In this document: piece by piece, positions 42,953 to 52,409 of the stretch
Layout: every line of letters starts with the position of its first letter
Numbering within the stretch: position 1 is the stretch's first letter
Origin: Rhodospirillales bacterium
GTDB lineage: Bacteria; Pseudomonadota; Alphaproteobacteria; Rhodospirillales; WMHbin7
Length of the DNA stretch: 64,000 bases
Reading direction: 5' to 3'
Assembly (NCBI GenBank): GCA_016214125.1
Contig: JACRPC010000012.1
Location: 62,001 to 126,000 of the forward strand
The notes under the pieces: generated by a model
The model's input: only the letters and a program-made list of their open reading frames with translations
Database searches by the model: none
Told to the model about the DNA's origin: nothing
Translations under genes and position numbers: made by a program

Positions 42953-44062
42953 ATGTCGGAATCGTTCAGCCATTTACAGAATCTGGTCGAGTTGGCGCGC
43001 GAGACCTCGGACGAGCGCCGTCGCCAGCTCCTCCAAGAAGTCACCAACCTGTTCTTCGGGGCGGGCGATGCGTTGTCGGACGCCCAGCGCGGCCTGTTCG
43101 GCGACGTGATGACCAGGATCATGCCCGACGTCGAGGCCCAGGCCCGCAAGAGCCTGGCCGAACAACTGGCGAAGGTTCCCAACGCGCCGGTCGAGGTCAT
43201 CCGCAGTCTTGCCAACGACCAAATCGACATCGCTAGGCCGGTGCTGACCGAAAGCCCGGTCCTGCAGGATGCCGATCTTCTTGCCATCATCGAGAGCAAA
43301 GGCCAGGAGCATCTGCTTTCGGTTTCCCAGCGCGCCTTGGTGAGCGAGGCGGTTTCCGATCGGCTGGTCGACAAGGGCGACGACGTCGTGGTGGAAAGCC
43401 TGATCAAGAACAAGGGCGCCGAACTGTCGCACCAGACCTTCGACAAGGTCGCCACCCGGGCCGAAACCAGCGAGCGGCTGCAAGCCCCCCTGGTCGAACG
43501 CGCCGACGCGCCGCCCGACGTGCTGCACCGGGTCTTCTGGGTGGTGCCGATCGAGCTTCGCAAGAAGATCCTCTCGACCACGTCCAAGCTGGACGCCAAG
43601 GACCTCGACCGCCTGCTGGCGGAAAGCGAAGCCCAGGCGGCGCGCGAATTGGCCGAACGCCTGGCGAAATCGGAGGACGAGGCCGAGCAATTCATCACCG
43701 GGAAGGAAGTGTTCGGCAAACTCAACCAGGCGCTGTTGATCGAGCTTCTGCGCCAGAACGATCTTCTTCATTTCGTCGCCGGTTTCGCCCGCCTGGCCAA
43801 GATGGACACCGCCACCGTGCGTTTCATCCTGGCCGACCGCAACGGCGAGGCCGCCGCCATCGCCTGCAAGGCGATCGGGCTGCATTGGGCGCATTTCTCC
43901 AATCTCATGCTGCTGGTGCGCCGGGGTAAGAATCTGGCCGAGGCCGAGCACAAGAAGCTGGTCGATCTCTACAACAAGCTGCCCGAGGAAACCGCCCAGC
44001 GCACGCTGCGCTTCTGGCGCCTGAGGCGCGACGGCGCCAAGAAGGCGGGGACCGGCGGGTAA
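42953..44062 (+). CDS. DUF2336 protein
   Basis: A 369-aa all-helical repeat-like protein of the DUF2336 family, common in alphaproteobacteria, with HEAT-like short repeats (for example IARPVLTESPVLQDADLLAI and ADRNGEAAAIACKAIGLHW). Function unknown; a protein-interaction role is likely. Start is ATG 42953, but ATG 42947 is equally possible. An inverted repeat CCAGCC-N7-GGCTGG (42928-42946) sits directly upstream and would fold over the initiation region. Confidence 0.88.
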   Translation: MSESFSHLQNLVELARETSDERRRQLLQEVTNLFFGAGDALSDAQRGLFGDVMTRIMPDVEAQARKSLAEQLAKVPNAPVEVIRSLANDQIDIARPVLTESPVLQDADLLAIIESKGQEHLLSVSQRALVSEAVSDRLVDKGDDVVVESLIKNKGAELSHQTFDKVATRAETSERLQAPLVERADAPPDVLHRVFWVVPIELRKKILSTTSKLDAKDLDRLLAESEAQAARELAERLAKSEDEAEQFITGKEVFGKLNQALLIELLRQNDLLHFVAGFARLAKMDTATVRFILADRNGEAAAIACKAIGLHWAHFSNLMLLVRRGKNLAEAEHKKLVDLYNKLPEETAQRTLRFWRLRRDGAKKAGTGG

Positions 44063-44186
44063 TCAGGCGGCGCGGGGCCGGATGGCGGCCAGGGCGGCGC
44101 CGATTTCGCGCCCGCGCTATGGGATGTCGCCGGACAACGCAACACCCCTTCCACTTAATTGAAACAAAGACATAAATTTGGCGTCC

Positions 44187-44241
44187 TTGACAACTGACCG
44201 CCGGTCAATTAAATACCCGACAAAATGACTGGCGGTCAGTT
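44187..44241 (+). promoter_or_regulatory. tetR promoter with two operators
   Basis: TTGACA (44187-44192), 17-bp spacer, TAAATA (44210-44215). Two 16-bp operators face each other: AACTGACCGCCGGTCA (44192-44207) in the spacer, and the inverse TGACTGGCGGTCAGTT (44226-44241) ending one base before the tetR ATG. Their arms differ at one base. TetR bound here would shut off the whole efflux operon. Confidence 0.8.
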
Positions 44242-44892
44242 ATGAAGCAGCGGGCGATCCAGCAAAGCGACAAGGACCAAAGGCGCCAGGACCTGCTCGA
44301 CGCCGCCCTGGCGCTTTGGCAGGCCGACCCCAATCGGCTGCGCATCGAGGCGGTGGCGAAGGCGGCCGGCGTCGCCAAGGGCACCGTCTATCTCTATTTC
44401 CGCAGCAAGGAAGAAATCCTGCTGGCGATTCACGAACGCCATGTCGCGGCCTTCTTCGCCGCCCTGCGCGCCGGCGGCGAACAAGGTACGATCACCTTCG
44501 AAACCATGATGGATTTGGTCTTCGCCCACATGGTCCGCGTGCCGGCCTTCCTGCCCTTGGCCAGCCTGTGCCACGGGCTGATGGAATCGGGCGTCGAGCC
44601 CGAGATCGCCCTTGGCCTTAAACATCGCATCGGCGAAAGGCTTGGCGAGGCCGGCCATCTTCTTCAAAGCCGGCTCGGCCTCGACTCGCCCGAGAACGGG
44701 GTGGCCTTTCTCATGCACGGCTACGGCCTGATCCTGGGGCTTTGGCAGATCCTGCATCCCAGCCCGCTGCGCGACATGGCCAAGAACGATCCTGCCATTC
44801 AAAACATCGACCGCGATTTCGAAACCGAGCTTCGCCAGGCCCTGCGGGCGCTGTGGGTGGGCGAGTTCGGACCAACCAAAGGTGCCCCATGA
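44242..44892 (+). CDS. TetR-family repressor of the efflux operon
   Basis: A 216-aa regulator. The N-terminal HTH is LRIEAVAKAAGVAKGTVYLY FRSKEEILLAI (split here for length) at about residues 33-63, followed by an all-helical ligand domain. It is first in an operon with an RND adaptor and pump, and two operator-like repeats flank its promoter, so it is very likely a local autorepressor relieved by a pump substrate. Its stop overlaps the adaptor ATG (ATGA). Confidence 0.93.
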   Translation: MKQRAIQQSDKDQRRQDLLDAALALWQADPNRLRIEAVAKAAGVAKGTVYLYFRSKEEILLAIHERHVAAFFAALRAGGEQGTITFETMMDLVFAHMVRVPAFLPLASLCHGLMESGVEPEIALGLKHRIGERLGEAGHLLQSRLGLDSPENGVAFLMHGYGLILGLWQILHPSPLRDMAKNDPAIQNIDRDFETELRQALRALWVGEFGPTKGAP

Positions 44893-45962
44893 ACGCCAAA
44901 TATTTTGCCCCGCTCCTGCTGCTTCTGCCCCTGGCCGGCTGCTTTGGCGAGCCGCCGAAGCCCGAGGAGCCGATCCGCCCGGTCCGCACCCAGAAAGCCC
45001 TGCCGGAGAGCGCCGCCATCCTGATGCGCCTGCCGGGCGAGGTGAAACCCCGCCACGAATCGCGCGCCGCCTTCCGGGTGTCGGGCAAGATGGTGGCCCG
45101 CCTGGTCGAGGTGGGGGACAGCGTCAAGCCCGGCCAGACTTTGGCCCGCCTGGAGCCCAACGATTTCCGCCTGGCCACCCAGGCCCAAGAGGCCGCGGTT
45201 TCGGCGGCCAAGACCGATCTGGACCTCGCCACCATCGAGCTGAACCGCGTTGCCGCGCTCAGACGCAACGAAGTCTCCTCGCAGGCCGAATACGACCGGC
45301 GCAGGGCGGTGGCCGAGGCCAACCGGGCCAAGCTGGCGGCGGCCGAGGCGCAGCTTAAGCAGATTCGCAATCAGGCGGCCTACGCCACGCTGTCCTCCGA
45401 TTTCGACGCCATCGTCACCGGCATCGACGCCGAGGCCGGCCAGGTGGTGGCGGCCGGCCAATCGGTGCTGCGTCTGGCTAGGCCGGAAGAAAAGGAAGTG
45501 GTGGTGGCGGTGCCGGAAAGCCGTCTGGCCGAGTTCAAGGCGGCCAAGGCCCTGGCGATCACCGTGGCCGCCCGGCCGGGCAAAAGCTGGGCAGGCACGC
45601 TGCGCGAGCTTTCGCCCAACGCCGATCCCGTCACCCGCACCTTCACCGCCCGCATCGCGCTGGCCGCCGACCCCGACGGCCCGGCCTTGGGCATGAGCGC
45701 CACCGTCGCCGTCACCGAAGAAGCCGGCCAGCCGCGCATCCGCCTGCCGCTTTCGGCGCTTTACGGCCGCAACGGCACCATGTCGGTTTGGGTGGTCGAG
45801 GCCGACAAGACGGTGCGCAAGGTCGATGTCGTCACCGACGGCGTCGAGGGCAATGTCGTGCGGGTCGCCGGCGGGCTGCAAGGCGGCGAGATCGTGGTCA
45901 CCGCCGGCGCCAACCTCTTGCGCGACGGCCAGAGCGTGCGCCTTCTGGAGACCAAGCCGTGA
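44889..45962 (+). CDS. RND efflux periplasmic adaptor subunit, lipoprotein
   Basis: A 357-aa membrane fusion protein. It has a lipobox LAGC (Cys18), a lipoyl/barrel-sandwich domain split by a helical hairpin (VGDSVKPGQTLARLEPNDF, then the coiled coil at about residues 95-165 and AGQVVAAGQSVLRLA), a beta-barrel and a membrane-proximal domain. It links the inner-membrane pump to an outer-membrane channel, which is not encoded here. Coupled by overlap to tetR and to the pump. Confidence 0.93.
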   Translation: MNAKYFAPLLLLLPLAGCFGEPPKPEEPIRPVRTQKALPESAAILMRLPGEVKPRHESRAAFRVSGKMVARLVEVGDSVKPGQTLARLEPNDFRLATQAQEAAVSAAKTDLDLATIELNRVAALRRNEVSSQAEYDRRRAVAEANRAKLAAAEAQLKQIRNQAAYATLSSDFDAIVTGIDAEAGQVVAAGQSVLRLARPEEKEVVVAVPESRLAEFKAAKALAITVAARPGKSWAGTLRELSPNADPVTRTFTARIALAADPDGPALGMSATVAVTEEAGQPRIRLPLSALYGRNGTMSVWVVEADKTVRKVDVVTDGVEGNVVRVAGGLQGGEIVVTAGANLLRDGQSVRLLETKP

Positions 45963-48900
45963 GCGAGCCCACCCCTTCCGCCAAGGCCGACCGATTCAAC
46001 CTGTCGGCCTGGGTGCTGGCGCACCGGCCGCTGGCGCTGTTCTTTCTGGCCATCGTCGCCCTGGGCGGCATCGGCGCCTATTTCCAGTTGGGCCAGCGGG
46101 AAGACCCCGATTTCACCTTCCGCCTGATGGTGGTGCGCAGCTTCTGGCCCGGCGCCACCGCCGAGCAGATCGATTTGCAAATCACCGACCGGCTGGAAAA
46201 GAAGCTGCAAGAGGTGCCGCATTTCAAGCGCACGGTCAGCTATTCGAAGCCGGGCGAATCGCTCATCTTGCTCGAACTCCTTGATTCCGCGCCCCCCAAG
46301 ACGGTGGCCGATTCCTGGTATCAGGCGCGCAAGAAGCTCGACGACATCCGCCAGACCCTGCCGCCCGAGGCGCGCGGCCCCTTCGTCAACGACGAGTTCG
46401 GCGACGTCTTCGGCTCGATCTACGCCTTCACCGGCGACGGCTTCAGCCATTCCGAATTGCGCCGCTATGTCGAGGACGTGCGCCGCGAGCTTCTGCGCCT
46501 GCCCGACGTCGCCAAGATCGAGCTGGTGGGCGTACAGGACGACCGCGTCTACATCGAGCTGTCGCATCACCGGCTGGCCGCTTTGGGCATCGATCCCGGC
46601 CTGATCGGCGCCGCCATCCGCGCCCAGAACGACATCGTGCCCTCGGGGCGGGTGGAAACCGGCTCGCACACGGTGTCCTTGTGGACCACCGGTCAGGTGG
46701 CCGACGAAGCGGCGCTGGCCGATCTCATCATCCGCGCCGACGGGCGATCCCTAAGGCTGGGCGACATCGCCGAAATCAAGCGCGGCTATGTCGAACCCGC
46801 CCAACCCAAGATGCGCTTCGGCGGCCAGGAGGCCATCGGTCTGGCGGTTTCCATGCTGCCGCGCGGCGACGTGCTCAAGCTGGGCGAGAATCTCCAGCGC
46901 CGCCTGGCGGAACTGAAGGCCGATCTGCCGATCGGCATCGAATTTGCCCAGGTCTCCAACCAGCCGGCCATCGTCAAGGCGGCGGTGGGCGAGTTCATGC
47001 GCTCGCTTCTGGAGGCGGTGGCGATCGTGCTGGTGGTGAGCTTCCTAAGCCTCGGCCTGCGCTCCGGCCTGGTGGTGGCGATCACCATTCCGCTCGTGCT
47101 GGCCGGCACCTTTCTGGCCATGCTCTATTTCGGCATCGACATCCACCGCATCTCGACCGGCGCCCTGATCGTCGCCATGGGCCTTCTGGTCGACGACGCG
47201 ATGATCGCGGTCGAGATGATGGCCCGCAAGATGGAGGAAGGCTGGGACAAGTTCCGCGCCGCCACCTTCGCCTACCGCTCGACCGCCTTTCCCATGCTGA
47301 CCGGCACCCTGGTCACCGCCGCTGGCTTCCTGCCCATCGCCACCGCCAAATCGGCGACCGGCGAATACACTTTCGCCCTCTTTTCCGTGGTGACGCTGGC
47401 GCTCTTGATCTCGTGGCTGGCCGCCGTGGTGGTGACGCCCTTGGTCGGCAGCTACATCCTGCCCACCCGGCCGCACGCCCAGATCAGCGACGCCGAGGCC
47501 GAGCGCCGGCTTTACGACACCCCCTTCTATCGTCGCCTGAGCCGACTGATCGAGCTTTGTATGGAGCGGCGCTATCGGGTCATCCTGATCACCGTCGCCG
47601 CTTTCGTGCTGGGCGGCATCGGCATGGGGCTGACCAAGAAGCAGTTCTTCCCGTCCTCGAACCGCACCGAGATCATGGTCGATCTCTGGCTGGCCGAGGG
47701 CTCCAGCCTGGAGGCGACCGAGGCCGAGGCCAAGCGGCTGGAGGCCGTGCTCGCCAAGGACCCCGACGTCGCCACGTTCGTCCTCTATGTCGGCAACGGC
47801 TCGCCGCGCTTCTTCCTTTCGCTGGACCAGCAGCTCTTCCGCAACAATTTTGCCCAGGCGATCGTGCTCACCCGCGACATCGCGGGCCGCGAGAAGGTGG
47901 TCGAGCGGCTGCGCGCCCTTCTGGCCGACGATTTCCCCGGCGTGCGTGGCCGCGTCACCCGGGTGCCCTTGGGGCCGCCGGTCAATTATCCGGTCCAGTT
48001 CCGGGTGATGGGCGACGATCCGGCCAAGCTGAAGACCATCGCCGCCGAGGTGGCCGAGGTGATGCGCCGCTCGCCGCACACCCTGGATGTCAACGTCGAT
48101 TGGGGCGACCGCGCTCCGGCGCTACGCGTCGAGGTCGATCAGGCCCGGGCCCGCGCCTTGGGCGTCTCCACCAGTTCGGTCTCGCAAACCCTGACGATGG
48201 TGACGCAGGGGGTGGCGCTGGCCCAATTCCGCGAGGACGACCGGCTGATCGACATCGTGCTGCGCGCCCCGGAAGGCGAGCGCCGCCTGCTCTCGGCGGT
48301 GACCGAGATCAACGTGCCCACCGCCAGCGGCCGTTCGGTGCCGCTGGCCCAGGTGGCCCGCGTGCAGGAATTCCTGGAAGAGCCGATCCTGTGGCGGCGC
48401 AGCCGCCTACCGACGCTGACCGCTCGGGCCGACATCGTCGATCACGTCCAGGCGCCCGACGTCGCCGCCGCGCTCGATCCGCAGATGGCGCCGATCCGCG
48501 CCAAGCTGCCGCCCGGCTACCGCATCGAGATCGGCGGCGCCTATGAGGAGAACGTCAACGCCCAGGCCTCGATCAACGCCGGCATGCCGATGATGGTGGC
48601 CGTCGTGCTCTGCCTTCTGATGATCCAACTTCAGAACGTCTCGCGGATGGTGATGGTCGTGCTGACCGCGCCCTTGGGCATCATCGGCGTGGCGCTGGCC
48701 CTTCTGGTGTCGGGCCGCCCCTTCGGCTTCGTCGCCATGCTGGGCACCATCGCCCTTTCCGGCATGATCATGCGCAACACGGTGATCCTGGTCGACCAGA
48801 TCCGCCAGGACCTCGACGACGGCGCCACGCCCTGGGACGCGGTTCGCGATTCCACCGTCCGCCGCTTCCGCCCGATCGTGCTGACCGCGGCGGCCGCCAT

Positions 48901-49042
48901 GCTGGCGATGATCCCGCTGTCCACCAGCACCCTTTGGGGGCCGATGGCCTTCGCCATCATGGGCGGTCTTCTGGTGGCGACCGCGCTCACCATCCTGGTC
49001 GTGCCGGCCCTCTACGTCGCCTGGTACCGCGTGCATCGGTGA
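45959..49042 (+). CDS. RND efflux permease
   Basis: A 1027-aa inner-membrane proton-driven pump. Twelve helices in two repeats with two large periplasmic loops; the proton-relay Asp pair is in MGLLVDDAMIAVEMM, and the first loop opens FQLGQREDPDF. Start is GTG 45959, overlapping the adaptor stop (GTGA). The sequence fits the HAE1-like group lacking a clear AcrB drug pocket assignment, so the substrate is open. No TolC gene follows. Confidence 0.95.
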   Translation: MSEPTPSAKADRFNLSAWVLAHRPLALFFLAIVALGGIGAYFQLGQREDPDFTFRLMVVRSFWPGATAEQIDLQITDRLEKKLQEVPHFKRTVSYSKPGESLILLELLDSAPPKTVADSWYQARKKLDDIRQTLPPEARGPFVNDEFGDVFGSIYAFTGDGFSHSELRRYVEDVRRELLRLPDVAKIELVGVQDDRVYIELSHHRLAALGIDPGLIGAAIRAQNDIVPSGRVETGSHTVSLWTTGQVADEAALADLIIRADGRSLRLGDIAEIKRGYVEPAQPKMRFGGQEAIGLAVSMLPRGDVLKLGENLQRRLAELKADLPIGIEFAQVSNQPAIVKAAVGEFMRSLLEAVAIVLVVSFLSLGLRSGLVVAITIPLVLAGTFLAMLYFGIDIHRISTGALIVAMGLLVDDAMIAVEMMARKMEEGWDKFRAATFAYRSTAFPMLTGTLVTAAGFLPIATAKSATGEYTFALFSVVTLALLISWLAAVVVTPLVGSYILPTRPHAQISDAEAERRLYDTPFYRRLSRLIELCMERRYRVILITVAAFVLGGIGMGLTKKQFFPSSNRTEIMVDLWLAEGSSLEATEAEAKRLEAVLAKDPDVATFVLYVGNGSPRFFLSLDQQLFRNNFAQAIVLTRDIAGREKVVERLRALLADDFPGVRGRVTRVPLGPPVNYPVQFRVMGDDPAKLKTIAAEVAEVMRRSPHTLDVNVDWGDRAPALRVEVDQARARALGVSTSSVSQTLTMVTQGVALAQFREDDRLIDIVLRAPEGERRLLSAVTEINVPTASGRSVPLAQVARVQEFLEEPILWRRSRLPTLTARADIVDHVQAPDVAAALDPQMAPIRAKLPPGYRIEIGGAYEENVNAQASINAGMPMMVAVVLCLLMIQLQNVSRMVMVVLTAPLGIIGVALALLVSGRPFGFVAMLGTIALSGMIMRNTVILVDQIRQDLDDGATPWDAVRDSTVRRFRPIVLTAAAAMLAMIPLSTSTLWGPMAFAIMGGLLVATALTILVVPALYVAWYRVHR

Positions 49043-49108
49043 TGGCGATTTCCTCCGGCTTCGGGCATTCTGGCAGGAATCCAAGACCAAGCCGGGAGCC
49101 CAGCGTCC

Positions 49109-50434
49109 ATGACCTCCTACACTTTCCCGAAGGATTTCCTCTGGGGAGCCTCGACCTCGGCCTATCAGATCGAAGGCGCGCTTGACGAGGACGGGCGCGG
49201 CCCCTGCATCTGGGACACCTTCGCCCAAGAGGGCCGCATCCAGGACGGCACCACCGCCGCCCGGGCCTGCGACCATTATCACCGCTGGCCCGAAGACATC
49301 GCCTTGATGAAGGCGGCGGGCTTCAACGCCTACCGCTTCTCGATCGCCTGGCCGCGCATCGTTCCCGCCGGCACCGGCGCCGTCAACGACAAGGGGCTCG
49401 ATTTCTACGACCGTTTGGTCGATGGCCTGTTGGCCGCCGGCATCCGCCCGATGGCCTGCCTCTATCACTGGGACCTGCCCCAGCCGCTGGAAGACCAAGG
49501 TGGCTGGCAGGGTCGCGCCGTCGTCGGCCCCTTCGCCGACTATGCGCGCATCGTGGCGGCCCGTCTGGCGGACCGGGTGAAAGACTGGATGATGCTGAAC
49601 GAGCCCAATGTGGTCGCCATCTTCGGCTATGGGCTGATTGACCAGGCGCCGGGCAAAAAGCTGGGCGAGATGGGCATCTTGAAGGCCCTGCACCACCAGA
49701 ATCTGGCCCAGGGCGCGGCGCTGCGTGCCATCGCCGCCGAGCACAAGGGGCTGACGCTGGGCACCGTCATCAACCTTCAGCCCTGCCGGGCCGAGGACGA
49801 CAAGCCCGAGAACGTCGCCGCCGCCCAGCGCTGGGACGCGGTGTGGAACCGGGTGCCGCTCGATGGGGTGATGCGGGGCCGGATTCCACCCCTTCTGGCC
49901 GAGAAGATGAAGGGCATCGTCTTGCCGGGCGACGAGGCGGCGATCCGCTATCCGATCGATCTTCTGGGCATCAATTACTATTCGCGGATGACCATGAAGC
50001 ACGAGGCCGGGCATCCCTTCGACGTCACCTGGGGCGACGCCCATTGCGATCGCTGGACCTTCATGGCCTGGCCGGTGCAGCCCGACGGGCTTTACGACCT
50101 CTTGATGGAATTCCAACGCGATTACGGCAATCCGGCGGTCTACATCGCCGAGAACGGCGCCGCCTATGACGATCAGGTCGCCCCCGACGGCCAGGTGCAC
50201 GATGCCGAGCGCGTTGCCTTCCTCAAGGACCATCTGATTGCGGTGGCCCGGGCCTGCCAGGACGGCGCCAACGTCAAAGGCTATCTGTGCTGGAGCCTCT
50301 TGGACAATTTCGAATGGGGATTCGGCCTGGCCAAGCGCTTCGGCATCATCCGGGTCGATTACGACACCCAGAAACGCACGCCCAAGGACAGTTATCGGTT
50401 CTTCAGCGACGTCATAAAAGCCGGACGGGTGTGA
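49109..50434 (+). CDS. Family 1 beta-glucosidase
   Basis: A 441-aa GH1 enzyme. FPKDFLWGASTSAYQIEGAL at the start, CDHYHRWPEDIALMK, the acid/base Glu in MMLNEPNV (about residue 165), the nucleophile Glu in VYIAENGAA (about residue 350), and WSLLDNFEWGFG at the end. No signal peptide, so it acts on imported beta-glucosides. It is followed by an ABC transporter and a second, convergent GH1 gene. Confidence 0.95.
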   Translation: MTSYTFPKDFLWGASTSAYQIEGALDEDGRGPCIWDTFAQEGRIQDGTTAARACDHYHRWPEDIALMKAAGFNAYRFSIAWPRIVPAGTGAVNDKGLDFYDRLVDGLLAAGIRPMACLYHWDLPQPLEDQGGWQGRAVVGPFADYARIVAARLADRVKDWMMLNEPNVVAIFGYGLIDQAPGKKLGEMGILKALHHQNLAQGAALRAIAAEHKGLTLGTVINLQPCRAEDDKPENVAAAQRWDAVWNRVPLDGVMRGRIPPLLAEKMKGIVLPGDEAAIRYPIDLLGINYYSRMTMKHEAGHPFDVTWGDAHCDRWTFMAWPVQPDGLYDLLMEFQRDYGNPAVYIAENGAAYDDQVAPDGQVHDAERVAFLKDHLIAVARACQDGANVKGYLCWSLLDNFEWGFGLAKRFGIIRVDYDTQKRTPKDSYRFFSDVIKAGRV

Positions 50435-50519
50435 ATGAAAAATTAACTCGTGCTACCTATCTTTGTTCTAATGGCAATGAACCATCGCCCGTCGGGAGGC
50501 GGGTGCGGGGAAATGCGGA

Positions 50520-52310
50520 ATGGCGGCTGAGACCCCTTCTGTGAAAGCGCCAAGCTTCGCCGGTCGGTTTCTGGCGTTGGCGGGCGGCTATTGGGCGGGC
50601 GAGCGGAAATGGCATGTCCGCTTCCTGACGCTCGCCCTTCTCGTGCTCACCATCGGCCAGGTGATCGTGCCGGTGCTAATCAATCTGTGGAGCCAGCAGC
50701 TTTTCGACGCCCTCGAACAACGCTCGATGGACCGCTTTCTGGTCATGGTGCTGATGGTGTTCGGCATCATCGCCTTCAACATCGTCAACACTATCTTGCA
50801 TCTTCGGGTCAAGCGGCGGCTGCAATTCGGCTGGCGGCAATGGCTGTCGCAGAAGGTGATCGACGATTGGCTGTCGCGCGGCCGCCACCACCAGATCACC
50901 TATCTGCCCGGCGATCACGACAATCCGGACGGCCGCATCGCCGAGGACGTGCGCATTTCGACCGAATACGCCATCGAGCTTGGCCATTCGCTCACCTACT
51001 GCGTTCTTTTGCTCATCAGCTTCGTCAACATTCTGTGGATTCTGTCGGGTTCGCTGGAAGTCCCCTTCGGCGACACCATCATCGAGATTCCCGGCTATCT
51101 TCTTTACATCGCGCTCCTCTACGCCGCCTCAGGCACCGCGATTGCCATGTGGCTGGGCCAGCCCTTGGTCACCACCTCGAACAACCGCCAGGGCTACGAA
51201 GCCGATTTCCGCTTCGGTCTGGCGCGCATCCGCGAAAACGCCCAGGCGATCGCCCTGCTGCACGGCGAGGCCGACGAGCGCCGACGCATGTTCGATCTGT
51301 TCTTTTGGGTCCGCAAGGGCTGGTACCGGCAGACCACCGCGCTTTCCAACATGATGGTGTTCAGCGCCGCCTATTCGGTGCTGTCGGCGGCCTTCCCCAT
51401 CCTGGTCGCCGCGCCGCGCTACATCGCCGGCACCATCACGCTGGGCGTGCTGATGCAGACCGCCCAGGCCTTCCAGCAGGCGGTGGCGGCGCTCTCCTGG
51501 CCGATCGACAATCTGCCGCGCGCCGCCGATTGGAAGGCCTCGGTCGAACGGGTGCTGGGCCTGGAGGACGCCCTGCACAAGCTCGACCAGGAAATCAATG
51601 GCGAGGGGGCCGAGCGCATCTGCGTCGACCGCCTCGACACCGAGCAGGCGCTGACCTTCCAGGGCCTGTCGATCAGCGAACCCGACGGCAAGACGGTGAT
51701 CGAGCCCTTCGACGCCGTCATCCGCCCGGGCGAACGGGTGCTGATCGTCGGCGATCCCGCCGCCGCCATTCGCCTGTTCCGCGCCGTCGCCCGCGTCTGG
51801 CCCTGGGGCTCGGGCCGCATCGGCCTGCCGTCGCACACCCGCGTCTTCTTCATGGCGCAACGGCCCTATCTGCCGCATGGGCCGCTGCGCGGCGCGCTCA
51901 GCTACCCGGCCGGGCCGGAAACCGTCGAGGACGGCGAGGCCAAGGCGGCGCTGGAGCGCGTCGGCCTCGGGCATCTGGGAGCGCGGCTCGACGACACCGA
52001 CAATTGGGACGAAATCCTGGCCGCCGCCGAATTGCAGCGCCTGGGCTTCGCCCGCCTGCTGGTCCGCCGCCCCGACTGGATCTTCATCGAGGACGCCACC
52101 GACGCCCTTGACGCGACGGGTGAGGAAGAGATGCTGCAACTGCTCGATCACGAATTCGCCCACGCCACCTTGATGACCATCGGCAGCCACATCGCGCTTG
52201 AGCCGCACCACAACCGCAAGCTGGTCTTCGAGCGCACCAACGGCTCGGTCACCATGCGCGAGGATGTCTGCAACCCGACGCCCGAGGGCATTCAAGACCC
52301 GGTGATGTAA
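50520..52310 (+). CDS. SbmA/YddA-type ABC transporter with degenerate ATPase domain
   Basis: A 596-aa fusion. Residues 1-350 are an ABC_membrane_2-type transmembrane domain (six helices; NNRQGYEADFRFGLARIREN). Residues about 380-580 have the ABC ATPase layout but lost key residues. The Walker A position reads LIVGDPAAAIRLFRAVARVW (no GKS/T), the signature LSGGE is replaced by LAAAELQRLGFARLL, and Walker B reads DWIFIEDATDALD. The frame is intact. It probably cannot hydrolyse ATP and may be proton-driven like SbmA. Substrate unknown. Confidence 0.85.
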   Translation: MAAETPSVKAPSFAGRFLALAGGYWAGERKWHVRFLTLALLVLTIGQVIVPVLINLWSQQLFDALEQRSMDRFLVMVLMVFGIIAFNIVNTILHLRVKRRLQFGWRQWLSQKVIDDWLSRGRHHQITYLPGDHDNPDGRIAEDVRISTEYAIELGHSLTYCVLLLISFVNILWILSGSLEVPFGDTIIEIPGYLLYIALLYAASGTAIAMWLGQPLVTTSNNRQGYEADFRFGLARIRENAQAIALLHGEADERRRMFDLFFWVRKGWYRQTTALSNMMVFSAAYSVLSAAFPILVAAPRYIAGTITLGVLMQTAQAFQQAVAALSWPIDNLPRAADWKASVERVLGLEDALHKLDQEINGEGAERICVDRLDTEQALTFQGLSISEPDGKTVIEPFDAVIRPGERVLIVGDPAAAIRLFRAVARVWPWGSGRIGLPSHTRVFFMAQRPYLPHGPLRGALSYPAGPETVEDGEAKAALERVGLGHLGARLDDTDNWDEILAAAELQRLGFARLLVRRPDWIFIEDATDALDATGEEEMLQLLDHEFAHATLMTIGSHIALEPHHNRKLVFERTNGSVTMREDVCNPTPEGIQDPVM

Positions 52311-52317
52311 TGTCGAC

Positions 52318-52333
52318 GGGCGCGACGGCGCCC
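52318..52333. terminator. Hairpin in the convergent gap
   Basis: GGGCGC-GACG-GCGCCC forms a perfect stem-loop 8 nt after the ABC gene stop, between it and the convergent GH1 gene. No T run follows, so it is at best a weak or Rho-assisted terminator. Confidence 0.45.
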
Positions 52334-52409
52334 GCGCGCCTCATGGCGCGAAAGCCAAGCGAGTGGGACGCGAGCGCCCGCCGCTTGAGGGGCAAAAATA
52401 AATCTCCCT

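Noticed and set aside
44063-44119. Minus-strand frame reading RGREIGAALAAIRPRAA then stop, resembling the end of a gene
   Set aside because: Only 17 codons up to an in-frame stop, with no supporting neighbour; too short to name as a pseudogene.
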